Source of the DNA: Pontibacter pudoricolor
GTDB lineage: Bacteria; Bacteroidota; Bacteroidia; Cytophagales; Hymenobacteraceae
Direction of reading: 5' to 3'
Assembly: GCF_010092985.1 (NCBI RefSeq)
Contig: NZ_CP048106.1
Location: 992,001-1,056,000, forward strand
Length of the DNA stretch: 64,000 nt
The notes under the pieces were generated by a model. That model worked only from the letters and a program-made list of their open reading frames with translations. It searched no databases and was not told where the DNA came from. Made by a program: the position numbers and the translations under genes. Shown in pieces: positions 35,613 through 43,847 of the stretch. Position 1 is the stretch's first letter; each line of letters starts with the position of its first letter.

Positions 35613-36294
35613 GAGTCTTTAGCTGGTCCGAAACGATAAGCCCGCCTTTTATTCGGATAATGCGGTTGGTTTTCTCAGCCAGCTCCAGGTCGTGCGTTAC
35701 CAGCACAAGTGTGGTTCCGGCTTCTCTGTTCAGGTCGAAAAGTAGTTGCTCTACGCGCGTGCCGGTTTCTTCGTCCAGGTTTCCGGTTGGCTCATCGGCA
35801 AAAAGGATGGTTGGCCTGTTAGAGAATGCCCTTGCTATAGATACACGCTGCTGCTCTCCACCTGAAAGTTGGGTCGGGTAATGGTCAGAGCGCTCTGCCA
35901 GTCCTACACGGCCTAATAATTCCAGCGCCTGTTTCTGTACATTTCGCTCGCCACGTAGCTCCAGGGGCACCATCACATTCTCCAGGGCCGTTAAAGTGGG
36001 TATCAATTGGAAATTCTGGAACACGAAACCTACATACATATTCCGAACCTGCGCACGCTCATCTTCGCTCATGTTGTCCAGCTTTACGCCATTCAGAATA
36101 ACCGAGCCGGAGCTTGCCCTGTCGAGGCCGGCACATAAGCCGAGCAGCGTCGTTTTACCACTGCCCGACGGACCAACTATAGAACAGGTATCGCCGGCCT
36201 GCAACGAAAAATTAATGTCCTGCAATACCGTAAGGTGGCGGTCGCCGGAGTCGTACGTTTTGGTCAGGTTCTGAATATCGAGTATTGTAGACAA
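35596..36294 (-). CDS. ABC transporter ATP-binding protein (YbbA type)
   Basis: A 232-residue ATPase: Walker A GPSGSGKTTLLGLCAGLD near residue 40, signature LSGGEQQRVSIARAF, Walker B TILFADEPTGNLD and the switch His in LVTHDLELAEKTNRII. The LolD/MacB subgroup motif DEPTGNLD fits the FtsX-type permease encoded next to it. Starts 138 bp from the divergent SGNH-esterase gene. Confidence 0.93.
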   Translation of the reverse strand: MSTILDIQNLTKTYDSGDRHLTVLQDINFSLQAGDTCSIVGPSGSGKTTLLGLCAGLDRASSGSVILNGVKLDNMSEDERAQVRNMYVGFVFQNFQLIPTLTALENVMVPLELRGERNVQKQALELLGRVGLAERSDHYPTQLSGGEQQRVSIARAFSNRPTILFADEPTGNLDEETGTRVEQLLFDLNREAGTTLVLVTHDLELAEKTNRIIRIKGGLIVSDQLKTLMSND

Positions 36295-36432
36295 TGTTGT
36301 TAAGTTATAAGGTGTATACCAGAGAAAAACGAAGGCAAAAGATATGTTGTTTGGCTAAAACGTAATAACTGTTTATGTTCGTTATATGTTTAACAGGAAT
36401 AAGCTATAAAATTACAACTAAAAAGATAAAGC

Positions 36433-37155
36433 GTGAAGTTAAAAAATAATTGGATCTGGGCCCTGGTACTAAGCTTAACTATAGTTGGTTGCAGCCAAAC
36501 GGAAAGTAATACAGAACAGACAGCAACCGGCCAGGAAGCCGTAGCAGGAAATAAAGAAGGCAGTAAGGTAGCTGCCAGAAAGGAAGATACTAAAGTGATC
36601 CTGTTCTTCGGGAACAGCCTTACTGCCGGTTACGGACTAGAGCCCCAACAGGCTTTCCCAGCGCTCATTCAGCAACGCCTGGATTCTCTTGATCTGCCTT
36701 ACAAAGTAATTAACGCAGGCGTAAGCGGCGAAACTTCAGCGGGTGGTAAAAGCCGGATTGATTGGTTACTCAAAAAACCTGTTGATATTTTTGTACTGGA
36801 ACTGGGTGCAAACGACGGTCTTCGCGGTATTGATCCGGAAAGTACTTATAAGAACCTGAAAACGATCATAGAAAAAGTTAGAGCCAAAAATCCGGACGTA
36901 CAGATCATCCTGGCAGGCATGATGTTACCACCAAGTATGGGCCAGAAATACACCCGTTCTTTTGGGGAAGTATTTACAAGGCTGCAAAAAGACGAGCGTG
37001 TTACCCTGATCCCTTTTTTATTGGAAGGCGTAGCCGGTGACCCGGAATTGAATCAGAATGATGGCATACATCCTACTGAGGAAGGTCAGAAAATATTAGC
37101 TAAGAACGTTTGGAATGCACTGGAAACGATCGTAATACCGGAACCGGCACAGTAA
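36433..37155 (+). CDS. SGNH-family arylesterase/thioesterase, TesA-like lipoprotein
   Basis: A 240-residue GDSL/SGNH hydrolase related to E. coli TesA. Block I is ILFFGNSLTAGYGL with the nucleophile Ser, block III is ELGANDGLRG, and the catalytic Asp/His are in NDGIHPTEEG. The N-terminus is hydrophobic and ends LTIVGC, a lipobox, so it is a predicted lipoprotein with a roughly 35-residue Thr/Glu-rich linker. The start is a GTG at 36433. Divergence from ybbA/ybbP-like genes matches the E. coli tesA-ybbAP neighbourhood. Confidence 0.9.
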   Translation: MKLKNNWIWALVLSLTIVGCSQTESNTEQTATGQEAVAGNKEGSKVAARKEDTKVILFFGNSLTAGYGLEPQQAFPALIQQRLDSLDLPYKVINAGVSGETSAGGKSRIDWLLKKPVDIFVLELGANDGLRGIDPESTYKNLKTIIEKVRAKNPDVQIILAGMMLPPSMGQKYTRSFGEVFTRLQKDERVTLIPFLLEGVAGDPELNQNDGIHPTEEGQKILAKNVWNALETIVIPEPAQ

Positions 37156-37269
37156 CTATAGGCTCTGAAAAAAAATTGCACAAATTTTTCAACCAAGCGT
37201 AACCTTCTTCTAACAGTCCCGTTAGTATGTATGGCTAAAAGTTGAAAATTATATTTTCATAAACTTACT

Positions 37270-37297
37270 AAAAGGTTCTCCTCCCGGAGAGCCTTTT
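37270..37297 (+). terminator. Terminator downstream of the TesA-like gene
   Basis: AAAAGGTTCTC pairs with GAGAGCCTTTT around CTCCCG, with one G-T pair, ending in TTTTATG TTTT. It lies 115 bp past the esterase stop, so it could instead end a short separate transcript. Confidence 0.75.
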
Positions 37298-37389
37298 ATG
37301 TTTTCAGGCCTTTCCTACTTGCCGGTAATTTATAGTTTGCCCAAACACTACCAATCTAAAGTTGTACGGTTATAGTTGCTGAATGCATT

Positions 37390-37550
37390 TATTGTTTTGA
37401 GCCTTTGTTGGTGTTATCACCAACAATCGATCACCTTGCTCTTTACACTTGCTGGTAAAAAAACACGGCAAGGGCGTAAACACAGAACAAATAAAACACT
37501 AAACAGCTGGCTAATATTAAAACACGCAAAATATTGCGTCTCTACATAAC
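37390..37550 (-). repeat. Dispersed double-hairpin repeat, copy B, with GACGCAA palindrome
   Basis: In reverse complement this matches copy A: GTAGAGACGCAATATTTTGC, then AGCTGTTTAGTGTTTT, CCCTTGCCGTG, ACCAGCAAG, ATTGTTGGTGATAACACCAA, CAAAGGCTCAAA. The hairpin TTGTTGGTG-TTAT-CACCAACAA (37406-37427) is perfect. Confidence 0.72.
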
Positions 37551-37682
37551 TCTTTAATGCCTCTCTCCCTTCTTGAATATTTTATTTCCAGGATATTAAA
37601 AATATTTATAGTTGATAATCAATAATTTATAGTTAGTGATAAGGCTATATCTAAAAAAAAGAAGAAATTTATAATCCCTCAG

Positions 37683-37711
37683 GCAACCTCCGGCCTAAAC
37701 CTTACATCTTA
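37683..37711 (+). promoter_or_regulatory. Putative ECF-sigma promoter of the sigma operon
   Basis: GCAACC (37683-37688) and CATCTTA (37705-37711) with a 16-bp spacer fit the AAC-type -35 and CRTC-type -10 of ECF promoters, about 75 bp before the GTG of the sigma gene. This suggests autoregulation. Confidence 0.5.
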
Positions 37712-37786
37712 GGTTCAGAAGCGCAGCAAAATGCTGAGACGATTAACAAGACAACGAGTAGATTATAAGTTAAACTTTTACCCAGC

Positions 37787-38320
37787 GTGACAGAGTCAGA
37801 ATTAATAGCAGGATGCCAGCAGGCTGACAGTAAAGCGCAGAAGGTGCTTTACGAACGCTATGCCTCGCAGATGTACGGTGTTTGTTTGCGCTATCTTAAA
37901 AACGACATGGATGCAGAAGAAGCTTTACTGAACGGGTTTATGAAGATTTATCAGAACATAAACCGCTTTGAAGCCAAAGGCAGTTTTGAAGGATGGGTAC
38001 GACGGATTATGGTAAACGAAGCGCTGGGCTTTTTAAGGAAAAAAGAACCACTGCACCTGGCCATTGAAGACGGTTACACACAGATTGCCGGAACCGGCGG
38101 CGCAGACCAAGACCTGAACGAAAACGAATTATTAGGATTACTACACACGCTACCAGCCGGCTACAGAGCCGTGTTTAACTTATATGCCATTGAAGGCTAC
38201 TCTCATAAAGAGATCGCCGACATGCTGAACATAACAGAAGGAACATCAAAATCACAACTTAGCAAGGCCCGCGCCATGTTACAAAAAAGACTGACCGGGC
38301 AGGAAGCAATTGCCAGCTAA
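37787..38320 (+). CDS. ECF-type RNA polymerase sigma-70 factor
   Basis: A 177-residue sigma factor with only regions 2 and 4. Region 2 includes YLKNDMDAEEALLNGFMKIY and FEGWVRRIMVNEALGFLR; region 4 includes LPAGYRAVFNLYAIEGYSHK and a helix-turn-helix at residues about 140-165 (EIADMLNITEGTSKSQLSKA). It starts with GTG at 37787. The three genes sigma, membrane protein and outer-membrane protein are closely spaced (15 and 12 bp), a typical sigma/anti-sigma/target operon in Bacteroidota. Confidence 0.92.
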   Translation: MTESELIAGCQQADSKAQKVLYERYASQMYGVCLRYLKNDMDAEEALLNGFMKIYQNINRFEAKGSFEGWVRRIMVNEALGFLRKKEPLHLAIEDGYTQIAGTGGADQDLNENELLGLLHTLPAGYRAVFNLYAIEGYSHKEIADMLNITEGTSKSQLSKARAMLQKRLTGQEAIAS

Positions 38321-38335
38321 GAAAGGAGGAAAATT

Positions 38336-39205
38336 ATGGAACCTGAAGAAGTAGATAAATTATTTAATGAGCGCCTGGGCCGGATGGCTCCTACGCCACC
38401 CGCTGACCTCTGGAACCGACTGCAGGAACGCATGGAGGCAGAAATGCCGCAGGCTGCACCACAGATACAACCGGAACAGCACGAAGAAAAACGCAGGTAC
38501 GGATTTTTGTACTACGCTATTGCAGCTGCCATTGCTTTATTAATAGCTGTGGGTGTGGTTCTAAAGTTCAATCAGCCGCAAACTGTTACCGACCAGACTA
38601 TAGCCCAGGTTGATTTAGGAACTAAGAAAACTACAGAGCCGGCACAAACTATAACCCCGGATGAAACAGCAAAAAGTACAGAACAAACGATAGCAGCTGC
38701 TACGCCGGAACAAATTATAGATGAGCCAACTATAACTGAAGAACCAACTATAGTTGCAGAGCCTGCTAAAACGATTGCTAAAAAGCCGGTTGCCAAACCA
38801 CGCAGAAAAGCTGAGCAGCAATGGGTGAAAGTGAAGGATATAAAACAACCCGCTATGCTGGCACAGCGAACTACTAATTCAGCGCAACAGGTTGAGGAGC
38901 CTCAGTTACCAACTGCAGTACACACGCCGGTTGCTTTTGCTTCATCAAACAGCGCCGAGCCGGTTCAGATCATCATTAAGCGCACTGTAAACGACGACCC
39001 AGTTGCAATGGCATCGGCAAATGAGCCGGAAGAAAGCAGCTCTTTCCAGAAAAAGCAGCGCCTTGCCAAAAATATCTTTAAACAGGTAAAAAATCTCTCT
39101 AACGGGGAGCAGGTAGACTTCTCTGACCTGGGCGTAAATGCCAACAAAATTGCACTCGAAACAAAAATCGGAAAACAGAAAATCTCAAAAGTAATCAATC
39201 TCTAA
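38336..39205 (+). CDS. Single-pass membrane protein, probable anti-sigma factor
   Basis: A 289-residue protein with an N-terminal cytosolic part of about 55 residues, one membrane helix at about residues 58-80 (FLYYAIAAAIALLIAVGVVL), a Thr/Pro/Glu-rich periplasmic linker, and a Lys-rich C-terminus (KNIFKQVKNLSNGEQVDFSD). No zinc-binding HxxxC-x-C motif of ZAS anti-sigma factors is seen, so this is called only from topology and from its place 15 bp behind an ECF sigma gene. The start follows a good Shine-Dalgarno-like AGGAGG, unusual in this window. Confidence 0.65.
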   Translation: MEPEEVDKLFNERLGRMAPTPPADLWNRLQERMEAEMPQAAPQIQPEQHEEKRRYGFLYYAIAAAIALLIAVGVVLKFNQPQTVTDQTIAQVDLGTKKTTEPAQTITPDETAKSTEQTIAAATPEQIIDEPTITEEPTIVAEPAKTIAKKPVAKPRRKAEQQWVKVKDIKQPAMLAQRTTNSAQQVEEPQLPTAVHTPVAFASSNSAEPVQIIIKRTVNDDPVAMASANEPEESSSFQKKQRLAKNIFKQVKNLSNGEQVDFSDLGVNANKIALETKIGKQKISKVINL

Positions 39206-39217
39206 TCCCTTAAAACC

Positions 39218-40342
39218 ATGAAACGAATACTACTTGTAATGGCCATCTGCATGGCCGCAGCTACCGGTGTGTCTGCCAAAGGCGGCCTTACCGTTGCCAA
39301 CAGAGCCGGAACCCAGGACACGATTGTTGTAAAAATGGCCAATGGCGCTAAAATGATCCTGCAACTAAAGAACATGAAGCAACTTGAAGCGTTCCAGAAC
39401 TATAGCCTGGACTCGCTGATGCGCGAACTGAACAACTATGTAAAGCAGGTAGATAAAATGGAAGGCGTTGCCGAGCAGGACGGTAACCCTAAGCAAATGA
39501 CGGTTACCTTTAATACCAAAGAAGGCGACACAGATACAGCTGAAGAAGTAACTGTAACGATACAGGAAACCGACGCTAAAGGCAAAGTTTCCAAAGAACA
39601 TCACAAGATCAAGCTTGGCAAAAACATAAAAATTGATGTGGAGATTGAAGAAGATGGCGATACCACAAGGGTAAATATTGGCGACCAGGACGGTGACTCT
39701 GACGAAAAAGATCACGTGGAAAGCTATAAGGCAACCCGATTCAACTTTGATATTGACCTTGGCCTGAATGCTTTTGTTGATGAGGAAAACACCTTATTCG
39801 TTCCGGACCTTAAGCCAATGGGCTCTCGTTATGTAAGCTTAAACTCACACATGATCTCGCAGATCGGTGGCAAAAAAAGTCCGTTCTACCTGGTATCTGG
39901 TGTAGAGTTCGCGTTCAACAACTATATGTTTGATAAGAATGTGATCATTCAGGACATAGATGACGTGACAGAGTTCACGAAAGTAGCCGACATCAACTAT
40001 GAAAAATCTAAACTGGCTACTTCTAGCATAAACATACCGCTTATGCCGATGCTGAAATTTAAGCGTGCCAATGGCAAAGATGGTTTCCATATAGGTGCGG
40101 GTGGTTTTGCAGGTTACCGCTTAGGCAGCCACAGCAAAGTAAAATATGAGCGCGAAGGCAACTCAACCAAAGACAAAGACCGTGGCAGCTTTAACCTGAG
40201 CGATTTCCAGTATGGTGCTACCGGTGTTATTGGTTACAACAACCTTAGCCTGTTTGTAAAGTATAATATGAATGACCTCTTTAAAGAAGAGCGCGGACCG
40301 CAGGTGAATGTTATCAGCTTTGGTTTCCGTTTACTTAACTAA
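39218..40342 (+). CDS. Predicted outer-membrane beta-barrel protein with acidic linker
   Basis: A 374-residue protein with a signal peptide (MKRILLVMAICMAAATGVSA), a polar region with coiled-coil features (residues 40-75), a strongly acidic middle (about 110-160, with DGDTTRVNIGDQDGDSDEKD), and then a C-terminal half of alternating hydrophobic/polar strands ending NVISFGFRLLN, typical of a small outer-membrane barrel. No named family. Third gene of the ECF sigma operon and a plausible member of its regulon. Confidence 0.7.
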   Translation: MKRILLVMAICMAAATGVSAKGGLTVANRAGTQDTIVVKMANGAKMILQLKNMKQLEAFQNYSLDSLMRELNNYVKQVDKMEGVAEQDGNPKQMTVTFNTKEGDTDTAEEVTVTIQETDAKGKVSKEHHKIKLGKNIKIDVEIEEDGDTTRVNIGDQDGDSDEKDHVESYKATRFNFDIDLGLNAFVDEENTLFVPDLKPMGSRYVSLNSHMISQIGGKKSPFYLVSGVEFAFNNYMFDKNVIIQDIDDVTEFTKVADINYEKSKLATSSINIPLMPMLKFKRANGKDGFHIGAGGFAGYRLGSHSKVKYEREGNSTKDKDRGSFNLSDFQYGATGVIGYNNLSLFVKYNMNDLFKEERGPQVNVISFGFRLLN

Positions 40343-40373
40343 GAAGTTTAAATTTGTAAATTGATTGTGTTAA

Positions 40374-40405
40374 AGGAGAGCTCTAGTCTAGGGCTCTCTT
40401 TTTTT
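40374..40405 (+). terminator. Terminator of the ECF sigma operon
   Basis: GGAGAGCTC and GGGCTCTCT pair (one G-T pair) followed by seven T residues, 32 bp past the last stop codon. A full AACTATAGTT palindrome follows at 40408-40417. Confidence 0.85.
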
Positions 40406-40416
40406 GCAACTATAGT

Positions 40417-41163
40417 TTAAACCCAGCGCCTGAAATTATCGATGATGATAGCCGTAGCGGTTGCCACATTCAACGATTCTGCCTGGCCAAAAGCGGGAAT
40501 CTTGATGAGCTGGTTTACCTGTTTGGCTACTTCTGTACGAATGCCATTCGCTTCGTTGCCCATAACAACTATACCCTGCGGCTGTAGTTTCATCTGATGG
40601 ATGTTATCGCCATCTAAAGAGGCACCATAAATGCGGTGGGTTTTAGTGTGTTGCTGAAGCCAGCTTTCGAGGTTAAGGTAATGCACCTGCATACGGGTAA
40701 AAGAACCCATGGTGGCCGCAATTACTTTTGGGTTATAAAAGTCAGCGCAGTTTTCAGAACAAATAATTTTTTCAATGCCGTACCAGTCCGCTATCCGGAT
40801 GATAGTTCCAAGGTTGCCGGGGTCACGGATGTCGTCCAGGGCTATTACCAGCTCGGTTGGAGCAACTATAAGTTCGGGCAGCTGGCGCATGTGGGCAACA
40901 GCCAGGGCAGCATTATTTGTAGCATATGTTCCGGCGCGCACCAGGTCCGCTTCCGTTACAACTTCATAAGTTATACCTTTACCTAATAACCTGGCATGCT
41001 CTTTCTCAAAGCTTTCGGTTACGTATACATGCTGCAGTTCAAAACCGGATTGCAGTAATTCGATAACACTTTTTGCTCCCTCCACCACAAAGGCTTGGTG
41101 TTGGTTGCGGTATTTTTTTACTTGCAATGAGTTTATAAACTTGATAACTGCTTTTGATAACAT
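40417..41163 (-). CDS. TrmH-family RNA 2'-O-methyltransferase (RlmB/SpoU type)
   Basis: A 248-residue SPOUT methyltransferase. The N-terminal substrate-binding part (QAFVVEGAKSVIELLQSG) is followed by the knotted catalytic domain with the three SpoU motifs: LDDIRDPGNLGTIIRIADW, VVMGNEANGI and FGQAESLNVATATAIIIDN. Substrate may be 23S rRNA (RlmB-like) or another RNA; not decidable. Its ATG is only 4 bp from the GTG of the divergent BamA/TamA gene. Confidence 0.9.
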   Translation of the reverse strand: MLSKAVIKFINSLQVKKYRNQHQAFVVEGAKSVIELLQSGFELQHVYVTESFEKEHARLLGKGITYEVVTEADLVRAGTYATNNAALAVAHMRQLPELIVAPTELVIALDDIRDPGNLGTIIRIADWYGIEKIICSENCADFYNPKVIAATMGSFTRMQVHYLNLESWLQQHTKTHRIYGASLDGDNIHQMKLQPQGIVVMGNEANGIRTEVAKQVNQLIKIPAFGQAESLNVATATAIIIDNFRRWV

Positions 41164-41167
41164 AACT

Positions 41168-43600
41168 GTGGTCCGTTTGAAGTCACGATTTTACATATTC
41201 GGTCTGTTAATTACAATTTTGTTTTCTGCAGGCTGCGTACCCACCAAAGATCTGGGCGAGGACGAAAAGCTGTTGGTAAGCATAAAACCACAGGGGCTGC
41301 AGCAAATTGAAGTAGCTGAGATAGAGAACTTATACCAGCAGCAGCCCAACCGTATGTTCCTGGGCTCTGCTCCTTACCTGGTCGTATACAACATCGGCAA
41401 AAAGTTTTACAACCCTCCAAAAATAGATGAGCGCATTCTGGAAACGCAGGAAAAATGGCGCACAAAGTATCGGGAAGCCGGAACTGACTCGGCAAAGATA
41501 CAGCGCATCAGGAATCGTTTCAGTAACCGTATTGCCAGGCTGCGGGAGAAAAAAGAAGAAGGTAATTTCCTGATGCAGCTTGGTGAGCCTCCAGCCATCT
41601 ACGACTCTACCCTGATGGTACAGACGATAGATCAGATATCTATTTTCATGAACGCCAACGGGTACTTTAAGCATACCATTGATTTTAGGAAGGCTGAAAA
41701 GGGAAAACTGGTCTATGTTACACTTAACATCAGCGAGAAGGAACCTTATCGTTACCGAAATTTTAAATACAACATCCCGGATTCAGCTGTACTGGCACTT
41801 GTGCAGGCTACACAAAAAGATTCGAAGTTAAAATCTAATGAACTACTGACCGAAGAAAGCTTAACAGAGGAACGCACCAGGGTATATGATTTGCTGCGTA
41901 ACAACGGGTACTATGACTTTGCCCGGGCGTATATTGAATTTTTAGTTGATACGCTTGATACCGGCAACTTTGGTGACGTAACAACCATTATTCAGAATCC
42001 TGAAACAGGCGGAAGACATCAGGTTTATTCTATAAAGAATGTTTACTTTAAAACCGACCCAGACCGCTTTGGCATCCCGCGCGACACAATAACTTATAAC
42101 AACATTAATTACGTTGCCTACAAACAAAGATACTCCACCAGGATACTGGATAAAAAAGTAGACATTTCCCCTGGCCATAAATACAGCCAGTTAAATACGG
42201 CAACCACCCAACGTAAACTCGCCGACCTGGATGTGTTTCAGTTTAACAATGTGCTTTACAATAAAATTACAGACCCCGCGGATAGTACCAGTACCAACCA
42301 GCTTAATGCTTACATAAATGCCCTGCCCTCCAAACGTTTCCAGGAAACTACAGAGCTTGGGTTAAACTATACCGAACGAACGCCCGGTCCTTTTTCCAGT
42401 ATCAGGCTACGGGTGCGTAATGTGTTTGGTGGTGCCGAAAATCTTGACCTGGGAATTCGTGGTGGCTTTGAAGGACAGATCAGCTTAACTGACGATCAGA
42501 AGACTGTCATGATCAAGGAATTTGGGGGTGATATGTCGCTTACTTTTCCCTTCATAATTGCACCAGGCGGACGGAACATGTTATCTAAATATAGCCCGAG
42601 AACCCGTATTTACACTGGTTTTACAAACGTAGACCGTCAGGAATACAAGCGTTCCAGCTACGAATTCTCCCTCGATTATATCTGGCAGAAAGCGCGTACT
42701 CCTTTGCAGTCACCTACGCTGCAATACATTTTCTCGCCACTTAACTTAACTATAGTTCAAGCCGATACAAACACCTTCTCCGGCGACTTCCAGAAAGCTT
42801 TGAAGCGTTACAGGTCTTTTGCAGAAAGTTTTAGAAGTGGTATTATCAGCTCCATGTCTTTTAACCTGACATATAACACTAACGACTTTGCACAAACGCG
42901 TAATGCCCGTTTTTTCAGGGGTTTGGTTGAAGTGGGCGGACTCTCTCAGGAACTTGGCGTTGATCTTAGAATAAATAACCTGGAGACATTCCAGTTTGTA
43001 AGATTCAATCCAGACTATCGACGCTACATACCACTTGGTAATAAGCGCTATTTCGTGTATCGTATAAACACAGGTATTGCCAGCCCTATCTTAAATGCTA
43101 CGGTGCTGCCTTATGAGAAACATTTCTTTGCAGGAGGAGCATCAAGTGTACGTGCCTGGCAATCGCGCCGGTTAGGCCCCGGAACATTTATTGATTCAAT
43201 TAAGGTGGACGATACGAGAGAGTTTGTGGAGTCTGAACAGCCGGGCAACATCCTGATTGAAGCCAGCACAGAGTATCGCTTTAATATTTTCAGTTTTCTG
43301 AACGGAGCCTTGTTTGTGGATGCCGGTAACATCTGGACCCTCGAAAATGATCCGGAACGTCCTGGCTCCTCTTTTCAGTTTAATAATTTCTATAAAGAGC
43401 TGGCAGTGGGTACAGGTTTTGGTTTGAGGTTCGACTTAACTGTACTGGTACTGCGCTTCGACTTTGCCACTAAGGTTTATGATCCGGGTGGTATAAACGG
43501 TAAAAAGTTTGTACTCGGCGATTTCCGCTTCTCTGATTTCTTTACCAGAAGCAGAAGCAACCAGAGTAACCTGAATATCGGTATCGGTTATCCATTCTAA
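41168..43600 (+). CDS. BamA/TamA family outer-membrane protein, predicted lipoprotein
   Basis: An 810-residue Omp85-superfamily protein. The N-terminal signal ends FSAGC, a lipobox, unusual for an Omp85 protein but found in Bacteroidota. POTRA-like repeats follow (about residues 40-330), then the 16-strand barrel with the C-terminal half (HFFAGGASSVRAW is the conserved loop 6 region, VRGF-like variant) and a final Phe (NIGIGYPF). Start chosen at the GTG 41168, because 41105 would overlap the divergent gene; TTG at 41177 is also possible. It likely inserts or exports outer-membrane or lipid material. Confidence 0.88.
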   Translation: MVRLKSRFYIFGLLITILFSAGCVPTKDLGEDEKLLVSIKPQGLQQIEVAEIENLYQQQPNRMFLGSAPYLVVYNIGKKFYNPPKIDERILETQEKWRTKYREAGTDSAKIQRIRNRFSNRIARLREKKEEGNFLMQLGEPPAIYDSTLMVQTIDQISIFMNANGYFKHTIDFRKAEKGKLVYVTLNISEKEPYRYRNFKYNIPDSAVLALVQATQKDSKLKSNELLTEESLTEERTRVYDLLRNNGYYDFARAYIEFLVDTLDTGNFGDVTTIIQNPETGGRHQVYSIKNVYFKTDPDRFGIPRDTITYNNINYVAYKQRYSTRILDKKVDISPGHKYSQLNTATTQRKLADLDVFQFNNVLYNKITDPADSTSTNQLNAYINALPSKRFQETTELGLNYTERTPGPFSSIRLRVRNVFGGAENLDLGIRGGFEGQISLTDDQKTVMIKEFGGDMSLTFPFIIAPGGRNMLSKYSPRTRIYTGFTNVDRQEYKRSSYEFSLDYIWQKARTPLQSPTLQYIFSPLNLTIVQADTNTFSGDFQKALKRYRSFAESFRSGIISSMSFNLTYNTNDFAQTRNARFFRGLVEVGGLSQELGVDLRINNLETFQFVRFNPDYRRYIPLGNKRYFVYRINTGIASPILNATVLPYEKHFFAGGASSVRAWQSRRLGPGTFIDSIKVDDTREFVESEQPGNILIEASTEYRFNIFSFLNGALFVDAGNIWTLENDPERPGSSFQFNNFYKELAVGTGFGLRFDLTVLVLRFDFATKVYDPGGINGKKFVLGDFRFSDFFTRSRSNQSNLNIGIGYPF

Positions 43601-43656
43601 GAAAAGATTATCTGCATCGGAATTAATGGGGATTTGTAGGATTTTATAGACTTCAT

Positions 43657-43760
43657 AGAAACGCAATATTTTGCATCTTTTATGAACCGATACAGGTGTT
43701 ATCGCAAACATGTAAGCTCTTGCCAGATTTCATGCTGGTGAAACACACAGCAAAGGCTAA
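43657..43760 (+). repeat. Dispersed double-hairpin repeat, copy C (degenerate)
   Basis: AAACGCAATATTTTGC, then GGTGTTATCGCAAACA, CTCTTGCC and GCTGGTGAAACACACAGCAA with AGGCTAAAG. It keeps the order of copies A and B (the palindrome first, GGTGA..CACC hairpin, then GGCT-AAA) but with many changes. Confidence 0.5.
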
Positions 43761-43795
43761 AGTCCATATATAAATAAACTTGAACAGCTAAAAAC

Positions 43796-43829
43796 AAAAA
43801 AGCCCTGCCGTAATTGGCAGGGCTTTTAG
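43796..43829 (-). terminator. Terminator of the E1 gene
   Basis: AAAAGCCCTGCC (43798-43809) pairs with GGCAGGGCTTTT (43816-43827); the minus strand continues into TTTTTTGTTTTT. Confidence 0.88.
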
Positions 43830-43847
43830 TTTATAGTTAAACTCTAG

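Larger units (their letters stand above)
37156..37786. other. 631-bp gene-less region before the ECF sigma operon
   Basis: From left to right: an ECF-like promoter candidate (37197-37227), a terminator (37270-37297), the double-hairpin repeat with an adjoining GACGCAA palindrome (37390-37550), AT-rich sequence, and the ECF-type promoter of the sigma gene (37683-37711). I found no coding frame. Confidence 0.65.

Noticed and set aside
37715..37765. GCTGAGACGA as a TPP riboswitch core
   Set aside because: The rest of the THI-box is absent (no ACCC.. GAACCTGATCTGG), and the gene downstream is a sigma factor.
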